Shown here: positions 44,819 through 57,989 of the stretch, piece by piece | How the letters are laid out: each line of letters begins with the position of its first letter | How positions within the stretch are numbered: position 1 is the stretch's first letter | DNA from: Chrysopilus asiliformis | Lineage: Eukaryota > Arthropoda > Insecta > Diptera > Rhagionidae | Direction: 5' to 3' | DNA length: 64,000 nt | NCBI GenBank assembly: GCA_964034945.1 | Contig: OZ035962.1 | Location: 100,442,284 to 100,506,283 of the forward strand | Notes under the pieces: generated by a model | Told to the model about the DNA's origin: nothing | Database searches by the model: none | What the model saw: only the letters and a program-made list of their open reading frames with translations | Position numbers and translations under genes: made by a program

Positions 44819-47494
44819 GGGATATCTTATCCAATATGACTCAAACAAGGACTTTGAAGGGTGTTCTGAAAACGTTTTTGATGCAAAATTAAGTGGTCGA
44901 AGTTTTTTTATGAATACACTACTTTATTATATTACTTTTTTCGTATAAGAAAGTAAAAAAATTCAATTGAATGTCTGAATAATATTTATGAAAATTGAAT
45001 CCAATTGGATTTTGATGTGTGGAAGAGTTACAAAACCATTTTTTTTAATGAATTTTTTCCGAGAAAGTTGCGAAAAATCTTGTATTGCGAGAGGAAAAAA
45101 TGTCAGAATTTTTTTTGTCGTTTTTGGATTTCTTTTAGTTTTTGGTACAAGACTAAATGTGATAAATTTTGAGTTTCGAGATCCAATAGTCGACTTTTCG
45201 ACTTTTCCGGTGCTTTTCTACAATACATTTCAATATTATAATCAGCTTTTTATCATGCGTGGTTGGCTTATGTAAGAAAGAATTCGTCTCACAGCCCAAT
45301 TGACCAAATTGGTTGGAAAACCAATTGGATTTCCAATCATCTTGTACCAAGTACCGAAGGTACGATTTATGGAATTTTGACTGGAAATCCAAGATTTTTT
45401 CCTGTGAAAATGGTCCTTTTTGTACCATAAGGTCCATAATTCCAAATGTTCCCACAAATATTCTTAAACTTTATAAAAGAATATTGAGTGGTACATTTGG
45501 ACACGGTACAAAAATTCCAATATTGGTCAATTGGGAGTTATGTTAATTTTCATACAGCTTGAAAAAATAAATCCTAAAAAATTACACCAGTTAAAAGCAA
45601 AAATTGAACATCTTTAAATATTTTGGGAAAACAATACTCGTGATATGTCTTCCTAAAATTTTTGAAAAAAAAACTGCTGCAATGTCAATCATTTCTCAAA
45701 AAGTGTCAAAAAACTTTCATCCAAATATTTATTACCTTGAAGATTGAAAAAAAAACTTTTTAGTGCAGATAGAAACCTTGTGCATGATTTAAGAAAGAGA
45801 TCTTTGTTTGAGAAGTAGAAAATATATTACCAGAGTTGTCAGTTAAAGAAATTCAAGTTCTAAACCCTTCAGTTTATTTCGATTTGAATAGCAAACAATC
45901 TGTGACATATCCATAAACGCATAAAAGGATGGCTCTCATCTGGATTCATGTTCACATATGCGATTCTCTAATATATTCTTTTCTATCATACATTCCAAAA
46001 AAAAATATCTACACAAAATATATGCATGTATAATATTCAAAACAACGCTTCGAAAGAAAAAAAAATCTATTTTTGGCCTCCTATATGTCAAAGTCCTTGT
46101 TTTTGTTGGTCCTAAATAAATATTTGTCGTACTTGTCATCTTCAAATTGGATTCGTTCTTTTAACTCGATTAGAATCACTCTAGGCAAACTAGGTCGGTA
46201 TTTGGGGCTCCTTATTATTATATTTTCAGTATACTGCAAAGCACACGCAAACTCGCACAGATAAAGAGAAAATTATACCGCAGGATATTTACATTCCACG
46301 AAAATTTCGACATATTTTCTGTAAGTCAAATTGAAAAGAAATGTGTCTTCTGACATATGCTAAAGGGTCGGGATAGCAAAAAGATATAAAAAATCTATTT
46401 CATTTTTCAAATTAAAAATATAAGAGAAATAAAAAAAAGTCATGTTATTTACACAAAAATATATATCAGTGAGTTTAATTTAACAAATCGCATGTCAAGA
46501 TTTTCGACATTAACACAATCATTAAGCGGCCAAACAAGATGTTTAAGCAATTAACATCATGCCACAAATCATTTCTCGTCTCGTCCAAAAATTCCTCGTA
46601 TCTTTCAAATAATGGAAATCTTCTCATTTTCGTTATATATTTATTTATTTGTTCGCAAAGAATCATAAGTACAAAATCCAGAGGAAATCAAGTCCTGACA
46701 ATTTAGAATAGTGCAAACACAAGAATAAATGTCACACGTTGCAATTGCGAACATTTGGCATAATTCTATTCTTGTAAGACGTTAACGCAAATTTCACAGT
46801 CGGGTAAATCTATCGTATCTAAGAAGCTGTGAGTAAACAATTGATGTCGTCCATTTGTCTATTTATCTTTTGTCTAGAGCACAAATAGATAATCGCATAG
46901 AAACATTGTACAAGTATGTTTTTTTTTCTAGTGAAAAGAGCACCATAAAATAAAGACTGGTGACAGTAAAACGTTTCAACAAAAAGTTGTTTTCTACTCA
47001 TTTTTTAAAGTATTGTAAATTCCTCGCATGTCAATTTGTCAAACGACACTACTATGGAATTTACGCGAAAATTCCTCAAGACATTTTTGTGGATCTTGAT
47101 ATCCACAGCTCATATGTATTCTTTGTTCTTATGCACATGTTGAAGACGACATCGGTGTCTTACTGCTGTACTAATGCATTTTAGAGATACTATTCAAAAT
47201 GGATTTTGGCGAAATTCCAACGATTTTACTCTGAAGTTCATCGACTAATGGAAATCCTTCTACTAATGGCCATATAATTCTTACTTTTTCAACCGAGTTT
47301 CGTTATTTAGTAGACAGTTTCAATTGTAAGTCTCTTATTTAAATGTGAATTTGAAATATTAAAAATAAATTAGAAGTGTTTCTTCATTTGTGTGAAAAGA
47401 TTTAATGTCATTTGATTGTGGAGAGTGAGATTTTCAGCTTTTAATAGAGAATTTTTTAGACATGCAATATAATACAATACTGTGTGGTAAAATT
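44819..47494. other. Unassigned sequence with family C trace and CCAATTGG repeats
   Basis: 44985-45030 matches family C in reverse (ATCCAATTGGATTTTGATGT). 45295-45345 has several CCAATTGG-type palindromes. Frames up to 100 codons at 45153-45455 show no domain. Otherwise nothing is seen. Confidence 0.35.
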
Positions 47495-48698
47495 TAAAAA
47501 AAAATATATGAAAAAAATCTTTTATTTAGAAAAAATGCACTAAAAAGTAAAAACTATTTTTTGGGGCGCTGTGTATCAGAAAAAAAGCGAGATAAATATT
47601 AAAAATTAAAATAAATATTTATCTCGCTTTTATTTCTGATACCCAGCGGCCAAAAAAATATTTTTTCCTTTATAGTGAATTTTTTCTAAACAAAACCTTT
47701 TTTAAAAATGTATTTTTTATCTTTTTTTAGTCATTTTGTGTTTGATTAGTATTACTAAAAATCCGAAATGAAAAGGATAATCACGTCATCCTAACAGGAC
47801 CTTTCGTTATCCTTACCGACTTCTTAACATCCAACTCGGATTCATCCACCCAAAAAACCCAAGATAAGATTTTTTCCGGAAAATGAGAGGATAATTATAA
47901 TCACGTTATTCCGCTATCCTTACAGATTTATTAACGCCAGAATCCGATTGAGGAGCCCCAAAAACCACCAGATGAGATTTTTCTCGGAAAATTTGATGAA
48001 AAGAATAATCAGGTTATCCTCACAGGACCTTCCCTTATCATCACAAGGACAAAATAGTTAAAATATTGTATTGTTATCGGACTCACGTATGTGTGTGACA
48101 TTTCAAGTCAATCGGATGGGTGGAAGTGGGTCAAAATTGTGTTGCAAGGTTTGAATCTGACAGACAAATAGACTCTAACCCCCGTCGCACACTTCAACTA
48201 AGCTATGTGAGCGAGGCTAGCTATAGTTACATAGCCTAGCTGGGTTAGCTCACCTCGTTGCACACTTGAGCTAAGCTACACGGCGATATTTTCGGTAAAT
48301 ATATGCATTTTTCCACTTTATCTGCAGCCATTTTTAGATATAAATAATTTAACGCGATTGAAAATATTCCGCAAAAGAATTCAATTTTCACGTTTTCCTT
48401 ACACTTTTATGTCCACAAAATACTACACTTTTGCAAACACCGATTCTACACTGTATAACGCCGAAAATATTTATATGTGAGTGTCAGCGATGCCAGCGAA
48501 GTCGTTCGCGTAGTTGAGGTCCGAGTCCGCGTCGCCCATGACTACGCGATGTAGTTTCATAGTTTCGCTGAAGTTTGCGGTCGCCAATGCAAATGCTAAG
48601 GATTTTACTTTCAGCGAGAAACTTAGCTCACGTAGTTGAGCTCGCTTAGCTGAAGTGTGCGATGGGGGTAAGGCAAGCTAAATAAAAGCTTTTAAAAA
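47495..48698 (-). mobile_element. Family D element, old copy D3, split by E1
   Basis: It has a degenerate hairpin (arms with AAATGCACTAAAAAG, GCTGTGTATCAG, AAAGCGAGATAAAT; about 47530-47700), about three diverged 122-bp units (GGATAATCACGTCATCC, etc.), TTTCAAGTCAATCGGA (about 48090) and CTAAATAAAAGCTTTTAAAA at its 5' end (48698). It is far more diverged than D1/D2. E1 interrupts it within the GACAGACAAAT tract. Confidence 0.75.
48179..48668. mobile_element. Harbinger-like miniature element E1, TAA duplication, nested in D3
   Basis: The ends CCCCCGTCGCACACTTCAAC and (complement) CCCCCATCGCACACTTCAGC are 25-bp terminal repeats. TAA at 48176-48178 and 48669-48671 is a 3-bp duplication. GAGCTAAGCTA/TTAGCTCA words are iterated next to both ends, and the centre (about 48320-48480) is AT-rich. 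Non-coding. Confidence 0.8.
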
Positions 48699-49427
48699 TG
48701 CCGAAATTTCCAACCACTAACAAATGACATCCATCTAACCCTACATGATCTAATTTTATGCCCAAAAATGTTGATCAATTCCCAGATTTCTTAATGGCTC
48801 TTCGTCCTGACAAAAAAAAACTTTCTGAAAATGAAAAAAATCGTGCAGAAAAAAGGTTCCTGGTGAAGTTGTCAACCGATTTTATTTCTTTAGTTCTGTG
48901 CATTTTATCCGCTTGTTTTTTTTTATGCCAGAGTAAAAACAATTTTTAAACACGATATTTGCTTGTCTCTGCTCCTGGGTTCATTGTGTGATCTAAGACA
49001 AAAAAAAATGTCCTCATCAGGGATCGGTTCATTATGTCGTTCGATGTGATCCCTGTTTGATCCCTTAAGCGTCGTTCTCGTTTAGGATACGCCCAGGAAT
49101 CGTGTACATTTTTTTATGTAATGACATTCACCGCGGCAGGCAGCTGAATGAGCAAAATGTGGACAATTTTTTTAATGGCGTCCCAATGAAAATTGGTCTG
49201 CAGTCGAGCGAACCATTTTTAAAGTAGGCAGTCCTTAAGTGCTATCATTGCGTCCTCGTGTAACTTTGAAATTACGCTCGAAACGTAATGAAACGAAAAA
49301 AGTGAAGAAGTATGTTGTCTGGTTTGGTAAAAGAAAACGTAAACCCATTATAAAAAACATGATCTTAAGATGCTGTAAATTTGTCATTCAGGATTCTAAA
49401 CAAATTTATGTCTCCATAAGTTGTTTA
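48699..49427. other. Unassigned sequence
   Basis: No gene or repeat recognised; frames are below 75 codons. Confidence 0.35.
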
Positions 49428-49450
49428 TGTCGTTTTCAAGGAAGCAGATG
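49428..49450 (+). repeat. 23-bp inverted repeat, left member
   Basis: TGTCGTTTTCAAGGAAGCAG followed by ATG; its exact complement lies at 50810-50832. Confidence 0.8.
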
Positions 49451-50367
49451 TAATTTAGAGTAGCACCGATTTTGAAAAAAAAACTCGGCCACGGAGTATT
49501 CTGGATTTACGCCCAATTAGTGATCATAAATCATTATTATTTGTTTACAACGACATTATTGACTAAAGGCAGATTGATTTTTATGTTTTGTTTGGTTTCA
49601 ATTTTGAATTTAAGCCCACATTCTTTCCTTTATAAAAAAATCTCTTCTCATTGTATTATATTAAAAGCAAATTTTATGATATCCAATATATAAAAATGTT
49701 TTTCTAGACCTACATTTTAGGCAGATTTCCCTTTTGTTACGTGAAAGATGACAACAGATTAGATGTGGATATGATTAATGTCTAAAGTATAACTACATAA
49801 AAATGAAAGAAGGAAGAAATAAGAGAATGAGATGGATCCCAACTTATTATTTTATTTTTTCTTTGTTGAACCACACTTGTATGCACTTAAGAACCTCTTA
49901 AGGATTATATTGTGATCATATTTATGTTGGGTCAATCAATTTATTTTGACAAGTGTCATAACCGTCGGACGAAATATAACCAAACTAATGACGTAGTCAC
50001 ATCAGAGAGGCCTAGAAAACGATCTTAAGGAACTTTGTAAGTGTGGAAATTTCGTTCTATAAAAATAGGACGACGTTGCTTAAGACCAGCTTTCCCAAAG
50101 TAGTTGATTTTTTCATATTTTAAACTTTAGTGTTGAGACGATTGACAGCACATATTGTATTTATCCCATCATTAGAGATAGGGTGACCATACTTCTCAGA
50201 TTGCCCTGGCCAATCCGGGATTTGAATCTTGCTAAACTGTCTTATAAACTGTCTTATATTATTGTATTTAGATTGTGTACGAAACGGTCTATTTGCATAC
50301 TAATTCCAATGCCTTTTCTTACTAGATTGCATGCGAACTGGAGACGTTTCAATCAAAACTAGAATAA
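49451..50367. other. Unassigned sequence, J-like piece at 50185-50240
   Basis: AGGGTGACCATACTTCTCAG at about 50188, followed by CCAATCCGGGATTTG, recalls the inverted end of family J. AACTGTCTTATA is duplicated at about 50236-50260. No gene. Confidence 0.4.
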
Positions 50368-50747
50368 CGCCCGTCATACACTTGAGCTAAGCTATGTTTG
50401 AGCTAAGCTACATAGCCTAGCTGGGTTAGCTCACCTCGTTGCACACTTGAGCTGAGCTACGCGGCGATATTTTCGGTAAATATATGCATTTGTCCACTTT
50501 ATCCCCCCTTCGAAGGGGAAATTTGTCAAAAATTTGTTCGGCCGAGTTTTTTCTATATATTCCTTATTCTATGGTTGAGGTCTGAAATACGCGAGCGAGC
50601 TTAGTTCGTGTCGCCCATGACTAGGCGACGTAGTTTCATAGTTTCGCTGAAGTGTGCGGTCACCAATGTAAATGCTAAGGATTTTACTTTCAGCGAGAAA
50701 CTTAGCTCACGTAGTTGAGCTCGCTTAGCTGAAGTGTGCGACGAGGG
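50368..50747. mobile_element. Harbinger-like miniature element E2
   Basis: A second copy of family E (CGCCCGTCATACACTTGAGC ... GTGTGCGACGAGGG), flanked by TAA (50365-50367) and TTA (50748-50750). The outer ~150 bp match E1 closely. The middle (about 50500-50575) is different and begins with CCCCCCTTCGAAGGGG, a small palindrome absent from E1. Confidence 0.75.
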
Positions 50748-50809
50748 TTAGAACTGGAAATCGCATGCAATTAGATCGTTTCGCACAAGCCATTAGTGGT
50801 ATGAACTCT

Positions 50810-50832
50810 CATCTGCTTCCTTGAAAACGACA
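50810..50832 (-). repeat. 23-bp inverted repeat, right member
   Basis: The exact complement of 49428-49450; E2 lies between the two. Confidence 0.8.
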
Positions 50833-53119
50833 AAAAACAATGTCTACTTTAGTTATATTTTTTCCCCTGCGGCGCATTTTTCCAACGAGTTTTCGACTGA
50901 GGTGCATATGTTTTAAATTTGTTTGACTGCGATGCATTGTCAAAATTTCGATTGCATTTATTTGTGAGATGTTAAATATCATTATTTTTCGATTAAAACT
51001 GTGTTGCTGTTGAATTAAAACCGCATACACTGTATTTAAGAGCTTGTCGGGCGCCCCTGATAACTCCCGTGACACTTTTCCACGGTTTTTGTGTAAAGTT
51101 TAGTACGGCCGTCACATTTTTGCTGCCCCCTCTCTTACCTACATTCAATACATCGAAAACTATGATCGATTTCATGGATAGCCCATAAAAAAATCACCTC
51201 AGTAGGTTTTACTTAAAAGCGATTTGATTTCTTGATTTTAGGCACAGTAAAAGTTTGTTTTCTTGAAGAAACAACAATTTTTCAATGTCTTCGAGTTTTT
51301 TCCCCGCGTTCTTAGGAACGAAATCAGCTATAAATTTAAAATCCTGCTTTTTTCTTAAATTTTTTTCGTAATGCTTTTTTCTATAAAATATGGGGTTGAC
51401 TTTTCTTCTTAATCAAAAACTACTAACCATTTTTATTCACGAAAATAAAAAACTGGTGGTTTTAGACAGCTTCACCCTAGAATCGATTGTTCCTAGATAA
51501 CATCTTCAAGAATTGAAAGGTGACATTTTTTCATAGGAATTGTATCTAAAATGCTGTTGTAGAATCATTCCGTCAATGAATCCCAATCTAATAAGGCGCT
51601 CCTTTTCTACATACCAAAAGTGGACATTTTCTAAACAAAACAGAAAAATCTGTTTAACATTGTAACATAATCCTTCAACCATTAATCCTACTTTATTATT
51701 TTTCATTTTGTGGTCTTTTGGTCTCGTCTTCGGTAAAGATTTCGAATATTATCATAACACTTTATCTTACGAGTATTTTCCTTTATTCTCTCGGTAACAC
51801 TAGACTTAATTCGAATTTATTTCTAGTTTTCTATGTAGTTAACTTTATTCATTTTATACCTTTTTGGGTACTCAACTATTCGCCAAAAAAGGTGAACATT
51901 TGCCATTAAAAGAAAGGACTCAAAGCCACAAACAAATAAAAAAAAAATCGGGAAAAAGACAAGGAGAAAATTTTCATTGTGATAACGGTACGAAAACAAA
52001 GTCCTGTATGTCCTGAAATCGCAAAAATTCTCTACCATTTGTGTAGATTTTCAGATGTAGATTACATTCAGCGACAACACAATGCCAACTCTTAAGAACT
52101 TGAATACGACCGAGAACGTATTAAAAAAGAAGGGAAAAAAACTATAAAACGAGTGTGAGCAAGGACTTTTTCCCTCCGTACGAGTACTTCTATACTAAAA
52201 ATATATTTCCTTTATTTTCGTAGAGTATTTTTCCAGTTACAGTTTTTTATTTTTATTTATTTTTCTATTATTTTCTATATAAGTTTCAAGAATCGTGTTT
52301 GTGTATGGTGAACATTTAGGACACAAGGACTCTTAAAGACGATCCTCTTTGTCCATTGCGACGAAGGACATTAAGAATTAAGAGACATTTCGATTAGAGC
52401 GACGTGATAACATGTTCTCGTCTCACTTAAAGATACAAGAATGGCGATGTCGACTATATGATGATGGTGAAGATGATGATGGCGATAGGGAGACCTCATT
52501 CTGGAGCTGAAATGTTGATGGCTGGGTCAACTCGATCCGAGTTCAGTTGAGATACTTTTCAGTTACTTGTTTAGTGCCATCTAGCTTAGTGGGTCTTTTA
52601 TCCAGTTTATCAAAAAAAAATTACTGAATGTGGATAGCCTTCAAGATATTTATAGATGGCCTGATGAGATGACATTGTGTAAATACACTTCCCTTACAAA
52701 TTCCATGTACCCATTCATTTAATCGAAACTGGCTCTTATGATGTGCGGTCACATCTGCTCGAGATTATTGTCAAATGCAAACACAAAAAACCAAAGTGGA
52801 TATTTTTTTTTGCACAACTTTGCTGTTGGTTGCAATTTGCAATATACTTTTAAAAGTAAGTGAAAATTCATGCACTTATAAGTTGATTGTGTATCATGTT
52901 GCATGGTGAAAATACGTGACTAAAATCATGATCAAAATCAACCATATTTGACCACACTATCCCTAATGCATATCCATGCAACTGTCCTTGATTAGAACAA
53001 TTTCATGTGCTTGAAACTGTTTTGCAAAACGCTTGAACAAATTTTACCTCAGCATTCAGTTTAATTGGGTTTGAAATAAAAAATCTTGGAATTTATTTTC
53101 TAATAAAAATTTAGTGGTG
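50833..53119. other. Unassigned sequence with a J-like piece
   Basis: CCTGCGGCGCATTTTTCCAA (about 50867) is a reverse family J word. GATGATGGTGAAGATGATGA near 52459 is a simple repeat. No gene recognised. Confidence 0.35.
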
Positions 53120-53625
53120 TAAATTATTTAAATGTCTTTGTGTTTAGAAATATCATTTGTGAACAAGACAAAACTTCCTGTGCAATATTTAGTTACGGAA
53201 AATCATGTGAAAAAAGATATTTTTTTTAAATATCTCAAGAACCGTATTTCCTTTGAATTTTGTTATATCAAATTTTTCCCAAAAGGCAATAGTTTTCGAG
53301 AAATTTTCAAAAAAACTATATTTTTTTCAAAATATATGTATAGTGGGTACCCGTTAGAGCTACCGTAACTTTTCCAAAGGTTAACAGAAAACTGTAATTT
53401 TCTCAAAACTCATTCAAAAAACACTTCAAGTCGCTAGTTGGCGCGCTCTCGACTTTTTTAAGATACGTGAAAAGGACAAACCAACAGACAGACAGATTCA
53501 CGGACATCCTCATAATTTTGTCAGAGACGGATTTGTCACTAATCAGAAAGTTTTTTTTGCCCACGGTCTCAAGTCGGTCTTCCCCATAAATACCATTCTT
53601 TCCTTTTATAGCAGAGGAAAGTAAA
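53120..53625 (-). mobile_element. Family B (DINE-like) copy B2
   Basis: Read from 53625 on the minus strand: TTACTTTCCTCTGCTATAAA with an AGGAAAG partner (short inverted 5' motif). Next come the GTCTGTCTGTTGGTTTGTCC tract (about 53495-53475) and GACTTGAAGTG (about 53428). The body contains TTTTCTGTTAACCTTTGGAA and GAAAATTTCTCGAAAACTAT. The layout is that of family A with different wording. The 3' boundary is approximate. Confidence 0.65.
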
Positions 53626-53731
53626 AAAACAACAGATGAAAAAAAAATTAAAAGATTATGAAATTATGCGATTTTTTGCGCATTGAGCTCTAAAAAGAAA
53701 AAGAAAACCACAAGAACATTTAAAACAAGTT

Positions 53732-53835
53732 GTCAACTATCGGATTTTGCAGAATTTGTCAACTATCGGATTTTGCAGTTCTCAGTTGTTCTCAGTTGTT
53801 CTCAGTTGTTCTCAGTTGTTCTCAGTTGTTCTCAG
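53732..53835. repeat. 21-bp duplication followed by 10-bp tandem repeat
   Basis: GTCAACTATCGGATTTTGCA plus G occurs at 53732-53752 and 53758-53778. (TTCTCAGTTG)5.7 follows immediately at 53779-53835, perfectly regular. Confidence 0.95.
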
Positions 53836-54028
53836 TCAAAAAATAAAGGTTAACATCTTCCATTGATAACTACAACCAAACCAATAAGTTTTTTTTTTTT
53901 TTGTAAAATCGCACCAAAACACTGTTTTAAATTTCTTCAATTTTTCTTTTACATGTATAGCTTTGCAGGGGCTAAATAAATGGGGTCGATTAAAAGATTT
54001 TCTCCTTTTAGTTTTTTAATTCCTCACA

Positions 54029-54258
54029 GCCCCAAGTAACAATTTGAGGTTACATTCCGGTTAAGAAACGTATTTGAAACCATGGTAACAAAACTCAAAA
54101 GTTTCACATTTGGTTTCTGTAACCTTTCAGAAACCTTTCAGGAACCCTGTTTAGAAGCTAGTTTCAAAATAACCGTTTTTGGCGGGTTTATTTGGATACC
54201 ATTTAAAATTTAACCTAAATTGAAGGTTTTTTTGTAACCACAAATTGTTTCTTGGGGC
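54029..54258. mobile_element. Miniature inverted-repeat element, ends GCCCCAAG
   Basis: GCCCCAAGTAACAATTTGAG at 54029 and the complement of GCCCCAAGAAACAATTTGTG ending at 54258 form ~26-bp terminal repeats. GGTTAC/GTAACC and GAAACC words recur inside. No convincing target duplication. 230 bp, non-coding. Confidence 0.6.
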
Positions 54259-54329
54259 GGCATAACATATTTTTTGAACATAACAAAACCTACTCTATAT
54301 AAAACAAAACGAAATTAGGTAGAATTTTT

Positions 54330-54600
54330 TAAAATTTGAATTGTAGAGGGAGAAAGGAGTGGCCCGACTGAACTATGATGTGTAAAAGAGTTATGTAAAC
54401 ATACCCCAAACACATTTGATCTTTATCGATTTTTCGACACGATTCGCGAAAATCGCGAAAATCTGTTTCATTTGTACTGGAGAGGGTAATAGATAAGGAA
54501 TAGGTTTTCACCATTGAAAAATTTCCCCTTACTTTTTACGGGAAGCGTAACTATACAAAATTTCAAATCCCTAGCTCACTTCGTTTGAGTTTTCCTTAAC
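54330..54600 (-). mobile_element. Family C (DINE-like) fragment C4
   Basis: On the minus strand, GTGAGCTAGGGATTTGAAAT (box, about 54580) is followed by TTTGTATAGTTACGCTTCCC, AATGAAACAGATTTTCGCGA and TAACTCTTTTACACATCATA, in the order seen in C1. Confidence 0.5.
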
Positions 54601-56211
54601 ACGAGAATGGACGAAATTTAATTTATCTTTGAATGGACGAAATTTGATAACGATCACAATTTCAATTGACAGTCGTGAGTCAAGACAATATAAATTAATC
54701 CTAGACATCTTAAAAGAACAGTTTTTTTTCCAAATTTCATAACAAAATTTTAATGAGCCGGAAATATAAATAAAATTAAACTCTAAACAATTCTCATAAT
54801 TTTTAGAAAGTTCATCGCACCCGGAAATACATATTGCCCTTAAACAGGCATTGGTTTTTTTATTCAAACTTCTTATCGAATGGCACAAAAGTTTAAACCA
54901 AATTCAGCAATTAATCAAAAAACCAAAAACTACGTATATATTTTCAATTATCACAAAGTGTGGAGAAAGTTCATCTAATTTTCAAATTTATTGTGGTCTT
55001 TTAATTGGCCCCGCGATCAATCACGTGTGATTAAGCTGTCAAATTATCAAACACAAAGTAAAGAAACGTTTAATTTCATCCACTAGTGATGTGATGCTGA
55101 AATGAAAAAGAAAATTGAATAGAAATAAATATTTAAAAAATTTAATTGAGTTGATTTTATCGTTTGCATATGAAAAGCTGTAAGCGAACAACATCACATA
55201 TGGAACAAAATGAAAGAAGTAACTCATGGCTAGACATTTGTTTAATTTTAAATGATTGCCCGATCTAATAATGGTAAAATACTTTTCATTAATTCAAATT
55301 GATAAGACAGACAGATGTATAGTAAATGGACAAAACATACATTTGGCGGTATAGTTTAGTTTGGTTTGGTCACTAATAGAAATTCATCATGATGACAAAA
55401 AGGGGGCCACAATCACCCGTTCATGTAGTCAGTAGTCGGTGGAGTCCCTTAAGACGACCATAGTAGTCCAATACTATTTTTTTTTGTATTTACCAAAGCA
55501 TTTTCATTTGTTGTTTCCATCGATGTTCGACATCGTTGAACAAAGACGATTCAACCTAATCAAAATCGAATTAATTTTAATTTAAAGTTTTGAAAAATCG
55601 AGACTTTAAATTATTATTGTTATTATTTTTGTTTGCTTGTTGTCTGATCTTACGCTGTCTCTGGCGTTATGTGATAGGATAAAATAGCCTCCGAATTTAA
55701 CCGTCAACCAGTTTTGAACTTTCCGTTTTAACTTTTTCTGTAAAAAAAAGAATCTGAGAAGAAACCCGAACAAAAAAAACAGATTGCGTTCATTCACATT
55801 TCTTCAGAAGAACAGCCACTTAAATAGGTACACTTGATCTTAAAATGCCGAAAAAGAAATTCAGCATGGTAAAAAAACCAAGGAAAAATTGTCTTGATTG
55901 GAATTATAGACAATAATAATAAAAATAATCAAGTTTCTTATCAAAGAACTCATTTATTATGTGAATTTATTAGATTCAAAGAAAAAGGTCAGAAACTTGA
56001 CCATCTTCTTATACAGAAAAAGGGGATCATATTAATATAAATATCTAAAATTATGTGAAAAGCACATGACCCTCTTATATTAGATCTATACGTCCCTTTG
56101 CAATTTAAATGTATTTAAATATTTTCACGTGGAGTGTTTTATGAACGCACCTTTCAAATAATTTGTGTAAATCGATCAGCTGTTTTGCAGTCTTCTCTCA
56201 GCATCCGCAGA
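54601..56211. other. Unassigned AT-rich sequence
   Basis: A 105-codon minus frame at 54571-54888 has no domain. No repeat family seen. Confidence 0.35.
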
Positions 56212-56606
56212 TCTACTCTCTACTCTCTCTAGTCTCTCTACTTTCTGTCTACTCTCTCTACTCTCTCTACTCTTTCTACTCTTTCTACTCTCTCTACTCT
56301 CTCTACTCTCTCTACTCTCTCTACTCTCTCTACTCTCTCTACTCTCTCTACTCTCTCTACTCTCTCTACTCTCTCTACTCTCTACTCTCTTTACTCACTC
56401 TACTCTCTCTACTCTCTCTACTCTCTCTACTCTCTCTCTACTCTCTCTACTCTCTCTACTCTCTCTACTCTCTCTACTCTCTCTACTCTCTCTACTCTCT
56501 CTACTCTCTCTACTCTCTCTACTCTCTCTACTCTCTCTACTCTCTCTACTCTCCCTACTCTCTCTACTCTCTCTACTCTCTCTACCCTCCCTACTCTCTC
56601 TACTCT
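56212..56606. repeat. TACTCTCTC (9-bp) microsatellite, ~400 bp
   Basis: A 9-bp unit with variants (TACTCTTTC, TACTCTCCC) at the edges. Because the unit is a multiple of three, both strands stay open (Tyr-Ser-Leu or Glu-Ser-Arg repeats); these are not genes. AGCATCCG(C/A)A flanks both sides (about 56201 and 56619). Confidence 0.95.
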
Positions 56607-57989
56607 GATCTACTCTCAGCATCCGAAAATTATCTTTAAGGTTTAACAAATTTCCAGTTCACAGAACGAATTGATAAATTAATTGATAATTAAATTAATT
56701 AATTTAGTCACTGGGAACCAAAAATCAATTGAGTTTTGTACTGTTAATTACTTATAATGGAATCTCTTCCTTATTATTGTACTACAAACGATAAAAACTT
56801 AAGATTTAAATTCTCTAAAACAACTATTTCTGCAAACTGATATTCGAACAGAGATGGGCTGCAGAGACCAAAATAACAATCACACCAAAGTAAAGTGAAA
56901 AACTCAATTTTCATCAACTCATTTTCTTGCGAACTTCGGCTCACTTAATAATTTTCTTTTTTGTGCTTCCCTAATAATTTTTTTCGCTAACTTATTTGTA
57001 GCTTTGTTGCCCCTTTTCTTTTGTTTCCCCCCATTTAAGAACTTTACGAACAGCCAGTATGAGAAAAACACTGAAGAAACCGGTAAAAACAAAGGGAAAA
57101 AGAAACAAAAGTGTAATTTGACAAACAACTACCCTACTTATAGTAAATGGCTCGGGGGATCTTTTAAGGTCTTTCGTCCTCAGCACAATTCCTTCTTGCT
57201 GTCTTGCTTGCTGCCACTGGTTTCTTTTTTTTACTTACTCGAATATTTTTTCTTAGTTTACTCGCTTTTAGTGGAACACTTTAAATGCTACACTGACTTG
57301 TATGTTAGTGTTGTTGGAGGTCTTTTTGATTGTTGTTGCTTAAACTAGCCCTTGTTTAGGGAAATATTTTAATTATTCGCCCTTTTTACAATACTGTCAG
57401 CTAAAGTGATGTATTGTAGCTTTCAACTAGTTTTTTGCGTGCTATGAAAATTTCACATTAACTGATAGAAAGTTTCCTGGTAGTCCCGTATGTGTAAACA
57501 CAAACAACAAAAACAGAAGAATGGTTTACCTCCCCTAACAATTGATGCCAGGCAGTTCCTTAATATATCCCTTTCCTCCACAAGGGCGGATACTTCCTTG
57601 TTGCGTAAGTCTCTATTCCCTAAGTACGTCCAGTTATTCGCCATCTCTGTCAATTTCTCGAGGGTATTACCAAACTACGGTATATTAGTTAGAGGTACTT
57701 CAAAGTTGGTTTAGAAACCTTGAGGGAATCGTTTAAATCCTGTTGCATGCGGAACTTTTTTACCCCAAACTAATATTGACCTGCTGAGAGCTTTAGAAAA
57801 GGCGCAGAAAATTAGGGACTTTAAAAGATCGACATATAATGTTGTAAGACTATTGCAGTATTCTTCAAAGAAATATAAAATAATTTTTACATGTTGTTTT
57901 CCACAATATTTTGCGAATTATCTCACCTTGATTTTAAATACCAAACCCATTGACTATTGTTGATTGTGTATGTCCGTGTATTTAGTGTT
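56607..57989. other. Unassigned sequence
   Basis: A 114-codon plus frame (57004-57348) with a hydrophobic middle overlaps minus frames. None is recognised. No repeats. Confidence 0.35.

Noticed and set aside
56163..56649. 158-codon Tyr-Ser-Leu frame and opposite Glu-Ser-Arg frame
   Set aside because: The 9-bp microsatellite is a multiple of three and keeps both strands open; not coding.
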